Source: Salinicola salarius (GTDB taxonomy: Bacteria > Pseudomonadota > Gammaproteobacteria > Pseudomonadales > Halomonadaceae). From it: a DNA stretch of 64,000 bases. Numbering within the stretch: the stretch's first letter is position 1; the number at the start of each line of letters is the position of its first letter. This document shows, piece after piece, positions 47,938 to 56,221 of this stretch. The translations under genes were made by a program, and so were the position numbers. Under the pieces are notes generated by a model. It made no database searches. It had not been told where the DNA came from and saw only the letters and a program-made list of their open reading frames with translations. The stretch spans positions 402,679 through 466,678 of the forward strand of contig NZ_PZJT01000006.1 in NCBI RefSeq assembly GCF_003206135.1, given 5' to 3'.

Positions 47938-49593
47938 ATGGAACGTTTCTACAATGCCCCCGGCGATGTCGTCGACGAGGTTCTGCGGACGACGGCGGCG
48001 ACCGCCCCGCTGCGCATCGCCGAACCGGACAGCGGCCTGCGCATCCTGATCCGCCGGGATTGGGACAGAACGGAACAGGGACGCCGCCAGGTCGCGGTGC
48101 TCTCCGGCGGCGGCGCCGGCCATGAACCGGCCCACGCCGGTTATATCGGCGAAGGCATGTTGACCGGCGCCATCTCCGGCAGCCTGTTCGCGTCGCCCAG
48201 CGTCGAAGCGGTGCTGGCGGCAATCCGTGAAGTCTGCGGCGACGCCGGCTGCCTGCTGGTGGTCAAGAACTACACCGGCGACCGCCTCAATTTCGGCCTT
48301 GCCGCCGAGCGTGCCCGCAGCGAGGGCCTGAATGTCGCCATGGTGATCGTCGCCGACGATATCGCCATCGAGAACGCGCCGCAGCCGCGCGGCATCGCCG
48401 GCACCGTGCTGGTCCACAAGCTGGCCGGCTACCTGGCGAGCCAGGAGACACCCCTCGATGCCATCCGCGAACGTGCCGAGGCGCTGTGTCGGCGCATGGG
48501 ATCACTGGGCATGGCGCTGAGCGCAGCGGCACAGCCGGGCCAGCCCGCCGCCGACCGCTCGCCGGAACTGGGCCTGGGCATTCATAACGAGACCGGCACG
48601 AGGCAGGTCGACCCGAAGAGTGCCGACGAGGCGATGAGCCTGGTTCTGGATCCCCTGCGCAACGCGCTGTCCGACCGCAAGCTCACCGGCCCCTGGATCG
48701 CGATGCTCAACGATCTGGGCAGCTGCTCCACCCAGGAAATGGGTGTGCTGGCCGCCAGCCTGCTGCGCCAGTTGGGCGTCGAGCAGGTCGTGCACCTGAT
48801 TGGCCCGGCGCCGCTGATGACCTCACTGGACATGCACGGCTTTTCGCTCACTCTGCTGCCGGCGGATGACGACACCGTCACGGCGTTGTCGGCACCGACG
48901 ACGGCACCAGGCTGGCCCGGACTGCGCGCCACGCAGAGGCCTCCGCACTTCTCGCCGGACACCCGCCAGGATCACGAAGCGCTGGCCGACGACGCGCCGC
49001 AGGACGCCGACACCGTCGCGACGCTCGAGCGGATCATCGATACCCTGCGCCAGGCACGTGAAGAACTCGATGCTCTGGATGCCAGGAGCGGCGATGGCGA
49101 CGCCGGCGCCAGCATGCAAAGCGGCGCTGATTCGATCGCCAGAGCGCTCGAAGCCAAACGCCTGAACACCGCCGCCCTACCGCTACTGTTCGCGGGCGTC
49201 GGCCAGTTGCTCTCAAGGGACATGGGCGGCTCCAGCGGCGTGCTGCTATCGATCCTGTTCACCGCAGCCGCCGGCTCGCTGGATCGCCGCGGCAAACTCG
49301 ACGAGGCGCTGGCCGCCGGCGTGGAGAAAATGCAGGCCTACGGCGGTGCCAGGCCCGGCGACCGCACCATGCTCGATGCACTGATCCCGGCCATCGAATC
49401 GTTGCAGCGCGGCGAGTCGTTGGCCCAGGCTGCGCAGGCCGCTCGCGACGGCGCCCAGGCCACCGCCAGCCTGACCCGAGCCAACGCCGGCCGCTCAGCC
49501 TATGTGCCGGAAAGCGCACTCAAGGGTATCGTCGACCCCGGTGCCGAGGCCGTGGCAAGAGTGTTCGAGGCACTAAGCCATTCGGCCTCGTAG
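47938..49593 (+). CDS. ATP-dependent dihydroxyacetone kinase (DhaK-DhaL fusion)
   Basis: 551-residue two-domain kinase. The DhaK domain (about 1-335) has GGGAGHEPAHAGYIGEGMLTG and the substrate-binding His216 in LGLGIHNETG. The DhaL nucleotide-binding domain (about 350-551) has LDARSGDGDAGASMQSGA with its Mg-binding Asp residues, and MGGSSGVLLSILF. The fused layout marks the ATP-dependent type, not the PTS-dependent DhaKLM set. It phosphorylates dihydroxyacetone or glyceraldehyde, linking to glycolysis. No glycerol dehydrogenase gene is adjacent. Confidence 0.93.
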   Translation: MERFYNAPGDVVDEVLRTTAATAPLRIAEPDSGLRILIRRDWDRTEQGRRQVAVLSGGGAGHEPAHAGYIGEGMLTGAISGSLFASPSVEAVLAAIREVCGDAGCLLVVKNYTGDRLNFGLAAERARSEGLNVAMVIVADDIAIENAPQPRGIAGTVLVHKLAGYLASQETPLDAIRERAEALCRRMGSLGMALSAAAQPGQPAADRSPELGLGIHNETGTRQVDPKSADEAMSLVLDPLRNALSDRKLTGPWIAMLNDLGSCSTQEMGVLAASLLRQLGVEQVVHLIGPAPLMTSLDMHGFSLTLLPADDDTVTALSAPTTAPGWPGLRATQRPPHFSPDTRQDHEALADDAPQDADTVATLERIIDTLRQAREELDALDARSGDGDAGASMQSGADSIARALEAKRLNTAALPLLFAGVGQLLSRDMGGSSGVLLSILFTAAAGSLDRRGKLDEALAAGVEKMQAYGGARPGDRTMLDALIPAIESLQRGESLAQAAQAARDGAQATASLTRANAGRSAYVPESALKGIVDPGAEAVARVFEALSHSAS

Positions 49594-49958
49594 ATCGCAG
49601 GAGGGCGCTACTGAAAAAGCCTACGCCATGTCCACTTGAATCGGCCACCTCGACGCCTCCGGGGCCGCGCTGAAAGACGAGGGGCAAGCCGGGTCTTGTG
49701 ACATGGATGTCACAAGAGGCGCGCCCGGACAGGGATGTCCTTGCGCGCCGACCCGAAGCGCAGGCCATCGTCTTTCAGGGTTTCGCGGACCAGCGGCGTC
49801 AATCAAGAGGGGGAGCGCGAGGGGGCGAGCGTTAAGCCCCCTCGCAACCAGGAGCGGAACGGTCGTCGGTGCTGGAACAGTCGTAAGCTGAAAAAGCCGG
49901 AATGTGGCACTTTGCCAAATAGGGAGGCAGCCCTTCGGCTCCTCTCCACTTTTCAGAC
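49594..49958. repeat. Structured extragenic element between convergent genes
   Basis: This 365-bp gap has nested inverted repeats. CTTGTGACAT-GG-ATGTCACAAG (49695-49716) is a 22-bp hairpin. GCGCGC...GGACA-GGGA-TGTCC...GCGCGC spans 49719-49748. CTGAAAGACGA (49670-49680) pairs with TCGTCTTTCAG (49768-49778), enclosing both. CGAGGGGGC pairs with GCCCCCTCG (49818-49844). The 11-mer CTGAAAAAGCC occurs at 49611-49621 and 49888-49898. Short open frames here are not gene-like. It resembles hairpin-rich extragenic repeats of proteobacteria; copy number is untested. Confidence 0.5.
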
Positions 49959-52367
49959 CTAGTCTTTGATCGGCTTGGGCCACCAATCCGGCAGCAATGC
50001 CTGCGATTCGCGCCGCGCGAATCGATCGTCCAGCAGGTGGATGACGCCTTCATCGGTGCCGGATCGGATCACCCGGCCCGCTGCCTGCACTACCTTCTGC
50101 ATGCCGGGAAAGAAGTAGGCGTAATCGTAGCCGTGGCCGTAAAGCGCCTGCAGCCGCGCTCGCATCTGCTCGTTGACCGGGTTGACCTGCGGCAATCCCA
50201 GTGTTGCGACGAACGCGCCGATCAAACGGTCGCCGGGTAGATCGATACCCTCGCCGAAAATGCCGCCCAGCACGGCAAACCCCACCCCCTCCCCGTTCGC
50301 CTCGAACCGGCGCAGGAACGTCTCGCGGGCGTCATCGTCCATGCGCGATGCCTGACGCCAGATCGGAATCTCGGGGTGACGCTCGGCCAGCCGGTCGGCG
50401 ACCTGCTCTAGGTAGGCGAAGCTGGAAAAGAACGCCAGGTAGTTACCGCGGCATGCTCGGAACTGAACGGCGATGCGATCCGCCAACGGTGTCAGCGATG
50501 CCTCGCGATCGGCATACCGCGTCGACAGCCGCGCGGCAATGCGAACCTCGAGCTGCGAATCCCGAAACGGCGAGGCCAGCGACATCCAGGGCGCATCGTC
50601 GGGCACGCCCAGCAGATCACGGTAGTAGGCTTCCGGCGCCAGCGTGGCGGAAAACAGCGTACCGCCCTGGGCGGCGGCAAAGCGCGGCGTCAGGAACGGC
50701 GCGGGCACCACGTTGCGCAGCGTCACCCGGGCCCCAGCCAGGCGCTGCCGCCCCCGCGGCGCCTGCCGCGACACATCGCAGATCGAGTGATCGCCGAAGA
50801 CATCGGCTACCCGACAGAAGTGCTGGGCATCGAAAGCAAAGCGCTGCAGCTCGCTATCGAGCGCGATCGGCTGTTCGCTCTGATACTCGACCACCTGTGA
50901 AACGGCCTGCTGCAACGCACCGATCAGCTTGCCCGGCAGCGTCTCCAGAACCCGATAGTCCGATTCGCTGTCGTTAGCCAGCGCACGCCACGCGGACGCC
51001 ACCCGCGAGAATGGCCGCTTGAGCGGAGCAGGCAGGGTCGGCTTCAGGCGCCGGAACGCCGCGTGATCGAGCGTCGCGCTGTACATGCCGCGCCCGCGTT
51101 CGACCAGATTGTGGGCCTCGTCGACGAGCAGACCGACCCGCCATTGCTGCTGCTGGCTCAGCGCGTAAAGCATGGCGTGGAAATCGAACCAGTAGTTGAC
51201 GTCGCCGATGACGACATCGGCCCAGCGCGCCATTTCCTGGCCCAGATAGTAAGGGCAGATTTCGTGGGCAAGCGCGGTCTCCCGCAGGGCGGCGCGATCG
51301 AGCCAGCCGCGTTCGACCGCCGCCTTGCGCGCGGCGGGCAGGCGATCGTAGAAACCCGCCGCCAGCGGGCAGGATTCGCCGTGACACGCCTTGTCGGGAT
51401 GCTCGCAACTCTTGTCGCGGGACGTGAGCGTCAGCACGCGCAGCGGGACGGCCTGGACTTCACCCAATCGGCTATCGCCCGACCTGGAATCGTTCGGCTC
51501 GGCATCGCCCGACCCGATATCGCCCGACCCGATATCGCCCGACCCGATATCGTCCGGCTCGAGATGATCCGGTTCCGGATTTTGGCGTTGCCGCTGCACG
51601 GCGCCCAGGGTGCGCAGCGCGTCGAGGGCGAGCCGCTGGCCGGTATTACGCGCCGTCAGGAAGAAGATCTTGTCCAGCGGCTCGCCCGGCATCGCCTTGA
51701 GCATCGGAAACAGCGTGCCTAGCGTCTTGCCAATGCCGGTAGGCGCCTGCAGCATCAGCCAGCGCCGGGTATGAATCGCCTTGTAGACGGATTCCGCCAG
51801 CGGCCGCTGACCCTCGCGAAACCCGGCATAAGGAAACCGCAGCGCCTGCAATGCGCGATCGCGCCGCCGCCGATGGGCCAGCTCCTGCTGCGCCCAGGCC
51901 AGAAACGCCTGGCAATGAGCGTCGAACTCGGCGCGCAGCGCCTCGGCCGAACAGCGCTCGCTCAATGGCGTTTCGCGCTGGCTGACGATATCGAAATAGA
52001 CGAGCGTCACCGTCAACTGATCCAGCCCGCGTTCGGCGCACAGCAGGTGGCCATACATCTTGGCCTGCGCCCAGTGCAGCGCCCGCTGGTTGGCCGGCTG
52101 GCGGGAAAGATCGCCGCGATGGGTCTTTATCTCTTCCAGCCGATTGGCGTCGGGATCGTAGCCATCGGCGCGGCCGCGCACCTCGAGGTGGCGATAGGTG
52201 CCATTCAAGGCGAGCTCGCGTTCGTAGCGCTCGCCCCGCCGCTCTCCGACGAGTTGATGGCCGGCGATACCTTCCTGTGCCGAAGGCGATGGCGTGAAGC
52301 GCAGATCGAGATCGCCGCGTTTGGCCGCGAATTCACACAGCGCACGGACAGCGATCCGATAGCTCAA
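49959..52367 (-). CDS. Fe-S (XPD/DinG-type) helicase with RecB-like nuclease-type N-terminus
   Basis: 802-residue superfamily 2 DNA helicase. Residues 60-105 show a PD-(D/E)XK pattern: D68 in RGRADGY, E79 and K81 in LEEIKTH, then Q101-xxx-Y105. The helicase has Walker A APTGIGKT at 208-215, four Cys suited to the XPD cluster at 321, 328, 333 and 371, DEAH at 416-419 and motif VI QAAGRVIRSG near the end. An in-frame 15-bp repeat encodes DIGSG three times near residue 280. Its start overlaps the stop of the upstream FAN1 gene (ATGA), so the two form an operon, probably for crosslink or structure repair. Confidence 0.88.
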   Translation of the reverse strand: MSYRIAVRALCEFAAKRGDLDLRFTPSPSAQEGIAGHQLVGERRGERYERELALNGTYRHLEVRGRADGYDPDANRLEEIKTHRGDLSRQPANQRALHWAQAKMYGHLLCAERGLDQLTVTLVYFDIVSQRETPLSERCSAEALRAEFDAHCQAFLAWAQQELAHRRRRDRALQALRFPYAGFREGQRPLAESVYKAIHTRRWLMLQAPTGIGKTLGTLFPMLKAMPGEPLDKIFFLTARNTGQRLALDALRTLGAVQRQRQNPEPDHLEPDDIGSGDIGSGDIGSGDAEPNDSRSGDSRLGEVQAVPLRVLTLTSRDKSCEHPDKACHGESCPLAAGFYDRLPAARKAAVERGWLDRAALRETALAHEICPYYLGQEMARWADVVIGDVNYWFDFHAMLYALSQQQQWRVGLLVDEAHNLVERGRGMYSATLDHAAFRRLKPTLPAPLKRPFSRVASAWRALANDSESDYRVLETLPGKLIGALQQAVSQVVEYQSEQPIALDSELQRFAFDAQHFCRVADVFGDHSICDVSRQAPRGRQRLAGARVTLRNVVPAPFLTPRFAAAQGGTLFSATLAPEAYYRDLLGVPDDAPWMSLASPFRDSQLEVRIAARLSTRYADREASLTPLADRIAVQFRACRGNYLAFFSSFAYLEQVADRLAERHPEIPIWRQASRMDDDARETFLRRFEANGEGVGFAVLGGIFGEGIDLPGDRLIGAFVATLGLPQVNPVNEQMRARLQALYGHGYDYAYFFPGMQKVVQAAGRVIRSGTDEGVIHLLDDRFARRESQALLPDWWPKPIKD
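51496..51570. repeat. In-frame 15-bp minisatellite inside the helicase gene
   Basis: Contiguous 15-bp units start at 51496, 51511, 51526, 51541 and 51556. The middle three are GACCCGATATCGCCC with at most one change; outer units diverge. Each encodes five residues (DIGSG), so copy-number change would keep the frame. The array lies between Walker A and the Fe-S Cys cluster. Confidence 0.9.
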
Positions 52368-54103
52368 GAAAGCGCTCCTGCCGTGGTGTCAGCGTCGCCC
52401 GCATCTACCGTCTCGCCGTCACAGGCCGCCCAGGTGACGTAGCAGACGCTGACCGGCATGTCGTGACGGGCACAGAACTGCAGCCAGCGTTTCTGGTTGT
52501 CCTGCAGGCGGTCTCCGGGCCCTTTCACTTCGATCATTCGATAAGCCGGCTCGGCGGCGCCACGCGCCCCTCGCGAAGCATCATCGCCTTCCGGCCAGAA
52601 CTGGATCAGATCCGGCATCCCGGCCCGATTGGCGCGAACATCGTCGAGCAGACGCTCGAACCAGAGCCGGAGATGGCGCGCCGGAATGCAGTGCAGCGCC
52701 AGTTCCAGCGCCCGCTCGTCCAGCGCTTCCCAGAACACGAACGGTGACTGGATGCCCCACTTGTCGCGGTAGCGACGACGGATGATCTCGCCATGGTCAC
52801 CCCGCTCGAGCGCAGCCAGGCATGCCTCGATGAGGTCGCGTCGACGGGTCCGAAAATCCGCCTCGAACAGATCCACCGGCCCGCTATGGAACGGATGGAA
52901 GAACGCGCCGGGCAGCGGCGCGAAGATCGCATCCCAGCACAGCAGGCCGAACAGCCCATTGACGAGCACGTTCTCGATATAGCAGACCGGCGCCTCGGCG
53001 CGGGAGAGGTGCCGGGCCACCGCCAGTTCGACGCTGGCCGAACGCGGCAGCACCAGATCGACACGCGGTGGTTCCGGTGCCTTCGTCCGCCTGCCTGAAG
53101 CCAGTCCCAGTTTGCGCCGCAGCCGCGGTATCACCCGCTCCAGCGCCTGGCTCTCCGCGGCATTGGTGGGCGCGGCTTCCGCCCGTTCGGCCAGCGCCAG
53201 CGCATCCGCCGTTGCCTGCTGCGCCTCGAGCACGCGAATTCGTCGCAGCCGCGCTTCCGGTGCCGAGCAATCCCGATAGAGATCCAGCGCCCGGCCAAGT
53301 TCGCCCTGGCGTTCGAGACGGTAGGCGAGCTTGTAGATCAACCGGCCTCTGCGACGCTCCAGCCAGTCGTTGTCGAACGCCACGCGAGGCACGTCGGGCA
53401 ACAGCGATTCCAGCGACTCGTCGGCCTCGAAGCGCTCCCGGCAGCGGTGCAGATGATGGTAGGCCTCCAGCTCCTCGCGGCGCGAGAAGGCGCGGGAAGA
53501 AGCGTCCAGTTCGACGCGCTCGAAGCGATAGACACCGAGTTCCGAGAGCACGAATTCGGACCAGTGCTGACGCAGGTTGCCGAAGAACATCAGCCGGAAG
53601 CGCTCGCACATCGCGTCGACGGTCAGCCGATAGTGACGATCCCCGAGCGTCGGCAACCACTCGGCCAGCGGGCGGGGTTCGGGCGACGCCGCCTGCAACG
53701 CCGCCAGCCAGACACCCTTGCCCGCGCTCCTGCCGACGCCGAGTGCCAACAGCCCGTCGCCCATGTCGACGCCGATCTCCGCCCGGGTCGCCAGCGAAAA
53801 CAGCGCTTCCAGCGACAGCGGTACATCTTCCTCGATCCAGCCGCACTCGATCAGCGGCCCAGCAGCGTCGACGCTATCGCCGATCTCGGCGTAGACCAGG
53901 CGACTGGCACGGAAATCGATGCCCTTGCGCATGACCATCCGCACCAGCAACGCCTGGGAAGGCTCCGGCACGCGCTCGAAGTCGGCGATGAAAGCGCCTT
54001 CGTCGGGACTCAGCAGGTCCGCGTAGCGGGACCTCAGCCAGTCGAGCACTTGGCGGAAGTTGGCAAGGTAATAGAGCGGGTCTTCGAGCGTCGGCAGCGC
54101 CAT
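52364..54103 (-). CDS. FAN1-like VRR-NUC structure-specific nuclease
   Basis: 579-residue homologue of bacterial FAN1 (Pseudomonas aeruginosa type). The C-terminal VRR-NUC domain shows GMPDLIQFWP (metal-binding Asp) and MIEVKGPGDRLQDNQKRWLQFC (ExK and the Q motif) near residues 495-545. The N-terminal part (DPLYYLANFRQVLDWL) and the middle TPR-like helices (RLIYKLAYRLERQGELGRALDLYRDC) also fit FAN1, which cuts flaps and unhooks interstrand crosslinks. It is translationally coupled to the downstream nuclease-type helicase, implying a shared repair role. Confidence 0.9.
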   Translation of the reverse strand: MALPTLEDPLYYLANFRQVLDWLRSRYADLLSPDEGAFIADFERVPEPSQALLVRMVMRKGIDFRASRLVYAEIGDSVDAAGPLIECGWIEEDVPLSLEALFSLATRAEIGVDMGDGLLALGVGRSAGKGVWLAALQAASPEPRPLAEWLPTLGDRHYRLTVDAMCERFRLMFFGNLRQHWSEFVLSELGVYRFERVELDASSRAFSRREELEAYHHLHRCRERFEADESLESLLPDVPRVAFDNDWLERRRGRLIYKLAYRLERQGELGRALDLYRDCSAPEARLRRIRVLEAQQATADALALAERAEAAPTNAAESQALERVIPRLRRKLGLASGRRTKAPEPPRVDLVLPRSASVELAVARHLSRAEAPVCYIENVLVNGLFGLLCWDAIFAPLPGAFFHPFHSGPVDLFEADFRTRRRDLIEACLAALERGDHGEIIRRRYRDKWGIQSPFVFWEALDERALELALHCIPARHLRLWFERLLDDVRANRAGMPDLIQFWPEGDDASRGARGAAEPAYRMIEVKGPGDRLQDNQKRWLQFCARHDMPVSVCYVTWAACDGETVDAGDADTTAGALS

Positions 54104-54188
54104 GGGCTCCCCAGCGTAGGACTCAAAAATACTGGGTAAGTATACAGATGACGCGACAGCGTTCGAAGCCCCGTGACGGGTCGAGACA

Positions 54189-54935
54189 CTACTCGTCCAG
54201 CTCGGCCTTGAGTTCCTGCCACAGACGGCGATACGCGTGGGTCGCCCGGCTACGGGGCGCCAGGTCCGCCAGCGGTTGGTTTTCGAGACTCATTCGCTCG
54301 ACGTCGCTGGAATAGGGGATCCAGCTGTGCAGCGTGCGCCCCATCGCGTCCGGGGGCGATTCGATCCACTCCCGGTGCAGGCGGCGCCGCCGATCGACCA
54401 GATTGAAAAAGGGGCAGACGCGCTCGCGCTGGCGCTTCTTGAGATCGAGATGCGCCAGCATGCGTGAAAATGCCTGTATCGACAGCGGACTGGGAATGGT
54501 CGGCACCAGGATGCGATCGGCGGCGCGGATCAGCTGTTCGGCCAGCATGGAAAGCCCCGGCGGGCAGTCCAGGATCATCAGCGCGTACTCTTCGCTGAAC
54601 GGCGCGATCAGGCGCTTGAGATGCTTGCCGCCCTCTGCCTTGTCTTCGAGGATACGATCGAGTTCGCGCAGGCCCATGTCCGCCGGCAGCAGATCGAATC
54701 GTTCCCAAGGCGTGCGCTGAACCTGCTCTCCCAGCGGCGACTTGCCCGACAGCAGCTTGCCGACCTTGCGGCTCAAGCCGTTCTCGCCCCCCAGTATCCA
54801 GGTCGAGGCGCCCTGTGCATCGAGGTCCCACAGCAGCACCGGCAAACCATCGCGATTGGCTTCGCGGGCCAGGTTGACGGCCGCCGAGCTCTTGCCGACG
54901 CCGCCTTTGAGATTGTGCAGTGCCACCACTTTCAT
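54189..54935 (-). CDS. ParA/MinD-family ATPase without ParB partner
   Basis: 248-residue P-loop ATPase. Deviant Walker A is HNLKGGVGKSSAAVNLA at residues 7-23; Walker A' region has LWDLDAQGASTWIL and Walker B LMILDCPPGLS. Family members position plasmids, chromosomes or protein complexes. No parB gene or parS-like repeat is adjacent and the chromosomal parAB pair is usually near gidB, so this is an orphan of unknown cargo. The neighbours are FAN1 (85-bp gap, same strand) and a GIY-YIG gene. Confidence 0.85.
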   Translation of the reverse strand: MKVVALHNLKGGVGKSSAAVNLAREANRDGLPVLLWDLDAQGASTWILGGENGLSRKVGKLLSGKSPLGEQVQRTPWERFDLLPADMGLRELDRILEDKAEGGKHLKRLIAPFSEEYALMILDCPPGLSMLAEQLIRAADRILVPTIPSPLSIQAFSRMLAHLDLKKRQRERVCPFFNLVDRRRRLHREWIESPPDAMGRTLHSWIPYSSDVERMSLENQPLADLAPRSRATHAYRRLWQELKAELDE

Positions 54936-54977
54936 GATCGAAGTGTTCCCGGTCGATATCGAATGATGCCCGAGATT

Positions 54978-55316
54978 CTACGACCCTGCGGATCCCCGAG
55001 AGATGACAATCTGATGACAAAACGATGACGGCCGCTGCCGCTCGATCCAGCGCCGCTTGGCATCGGCGCTCAGCCGCTTGATCGCCGCTTCGAGCTTGAG
55101 CGCGTCGCTGCGAGTGCCGACCGCCTGCGCGTGGCGCAAGGTCAACGGTCCCTTGCCGCGCAGCGCCCGCGCGCCCCGGCCGCGGGCGTGCTGCTCGAAT
55201 CGCCGAGCGACATCGGTGGTAATGCCGGTGTAGAGCGCCCCGTTCGCCATCTCGATGAGATAGAGGTACCACTGGCGCGGCTCGCTATCGGTCGCTACCG
55301 CCTCGTTCGACGACAT
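54978..55316 (-). CDS. GIY-YIG nuclease-domain protein (YhbQ-like)
   Basis: 112-residue protein made of one GIY-YIG domain: YLYLIEMANGALYTGIT with the two signature strands, then Arg in TDVARRFEQHARGRGARAL and Glu in LKLEAAIKRLS, positions used for catalysis in the fold. This matches the small YhbQ/UPF0213 group, some of which have weak DNase activity; the role is unsettled. It lies 6 bp downstream of rpe on the same strand. Confidence 0.85.
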   Translation of the reverse strand: MSSNEAVATDSEPRQWYLYLIEMANGALYTGITTDVARRFEQHARGRGARALRGKGPLTLRHAQAVGTRSDALKLEAAIKRLSADAKRRWIERQRPSSFCHQIVISRGSAGS

Positions 55317-55322
55317 GCCGGC

Positions 55323-56009
55323 TCAGTTCCCGGCGAGCGCCGAGCGCATCTTGTCGATCACGCTGTCGTAGCGATGGGGGTCGTCGAGGCTGCGCGCCTT
55401 GAAGATCGCCGAGCCGGCGACGAAGGTATCCGCCCCCGCTTCGGCAATCTCGGCAATGTTGTCCGGGCCGACGCCGCCGTCGACCTCCAGCCGAATCGGT
55501 AACCCGCTGGCGTCGATGCGCCGGCGCGCCTCGCGGAGTTTGTCCAGCGCGGCGGGGATGAAGGACTGGCCGCCGAAGCCGGGGTTGACGCTCATGATCA
55601 GGATCATGTCGACCTTGTCCATGACGTAGTCCAGGTAGGAGAGCGGCGTCGCCGGATTGAAGACAAGCCCGGCCTTGCAGCCGTGGCTGCGAATGAGCTG
55701 CAGCGAGCGGTCGACATGTTCCGAGGCTTCCGGATGGAACGTCACGTAGCTGGCGCCGGCGTCGATGAAATCGCCGATCAGGCGATCCACCGGCTTGACC
55801 ATCAGGTGGCAGTCGATCGGCGCGGTGATGCCGTGCTTGCGCAGCGCCTCGCACACCATCGGCCCCATCGTCAGGTTGGGCACGTAATGGTTGTCCATGA
55901 CATCGAAATGGATGATGTCGGCCCCCGACGCCAGCACGTCCTCGACCTCCTGTCCCAGACAGGCGAAGTTGGCGGAGAGAATGGAGGGTGCGATCTTGAA
56001 GTCATGCAT
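55323..56009 (-). CDS. rpe: Ribulose-phosphate 3-epimerase
   Basis: TIM-barrel metalloenzyme of the pentose phosphate pathway converting ribulose 5-phosphate to xylulose 5-phosphate. It has 228 residues (E. coli 225). Conserved pieces are [50 protein letters not shown] and [10 protein letters not shown], containing the metal-binding His and Asp residues. It is followed by the GIY-YIG gene with a 6-bp gap and is divergent from ggt. Confidence 0.95.
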   Translation of the reverse strand: MHDFKIAPSILSANFACLGQEVEDVLASGADIIHFDVMDNHYVPNLTMGPMVCEALRKHGITAPIDCHLMVKPVDRLIGDFIDAGASYVTFHPEASEHVDRSLQLIRSHGCKAGLVFNPATPLSYLDYVMDKVDMILIMSVNPGFGGQSFIPAALDKLREARRRIDASGLPIRLEVDGGVGPDNIAEIAEAGADTFVAGSAIFKARSLDDPHRYDSVIDKMRSALAGN

Positions 56010-56221
56010 GAAAGAATCCTTATGCAGGCTGGCCGTTGGCGCTCATTCTAGCGCACGCATCGCCACCTTTGGCCGATCCGGACGCAAAACCGCCTCGCCG
56101 GCATGGCCGGCGAGGCATTGAGCATCGACTGTTTCTATACTGCTCTAGGTCTTGGCTGAATCGACCTTGGTCACATGGCATGATTCGGCCGTATCACAAC
56201 AACACTCATTGGGGACACGTC

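Noticed and set aside
49703..49891. 62-codon ORF (and several others) in the dihydroxyacetone kinase-helicase gap
   Set aside because: The sequence is dominated by inverted repeats, which give open frames by composition; no Shine-Dalgarno or known family.
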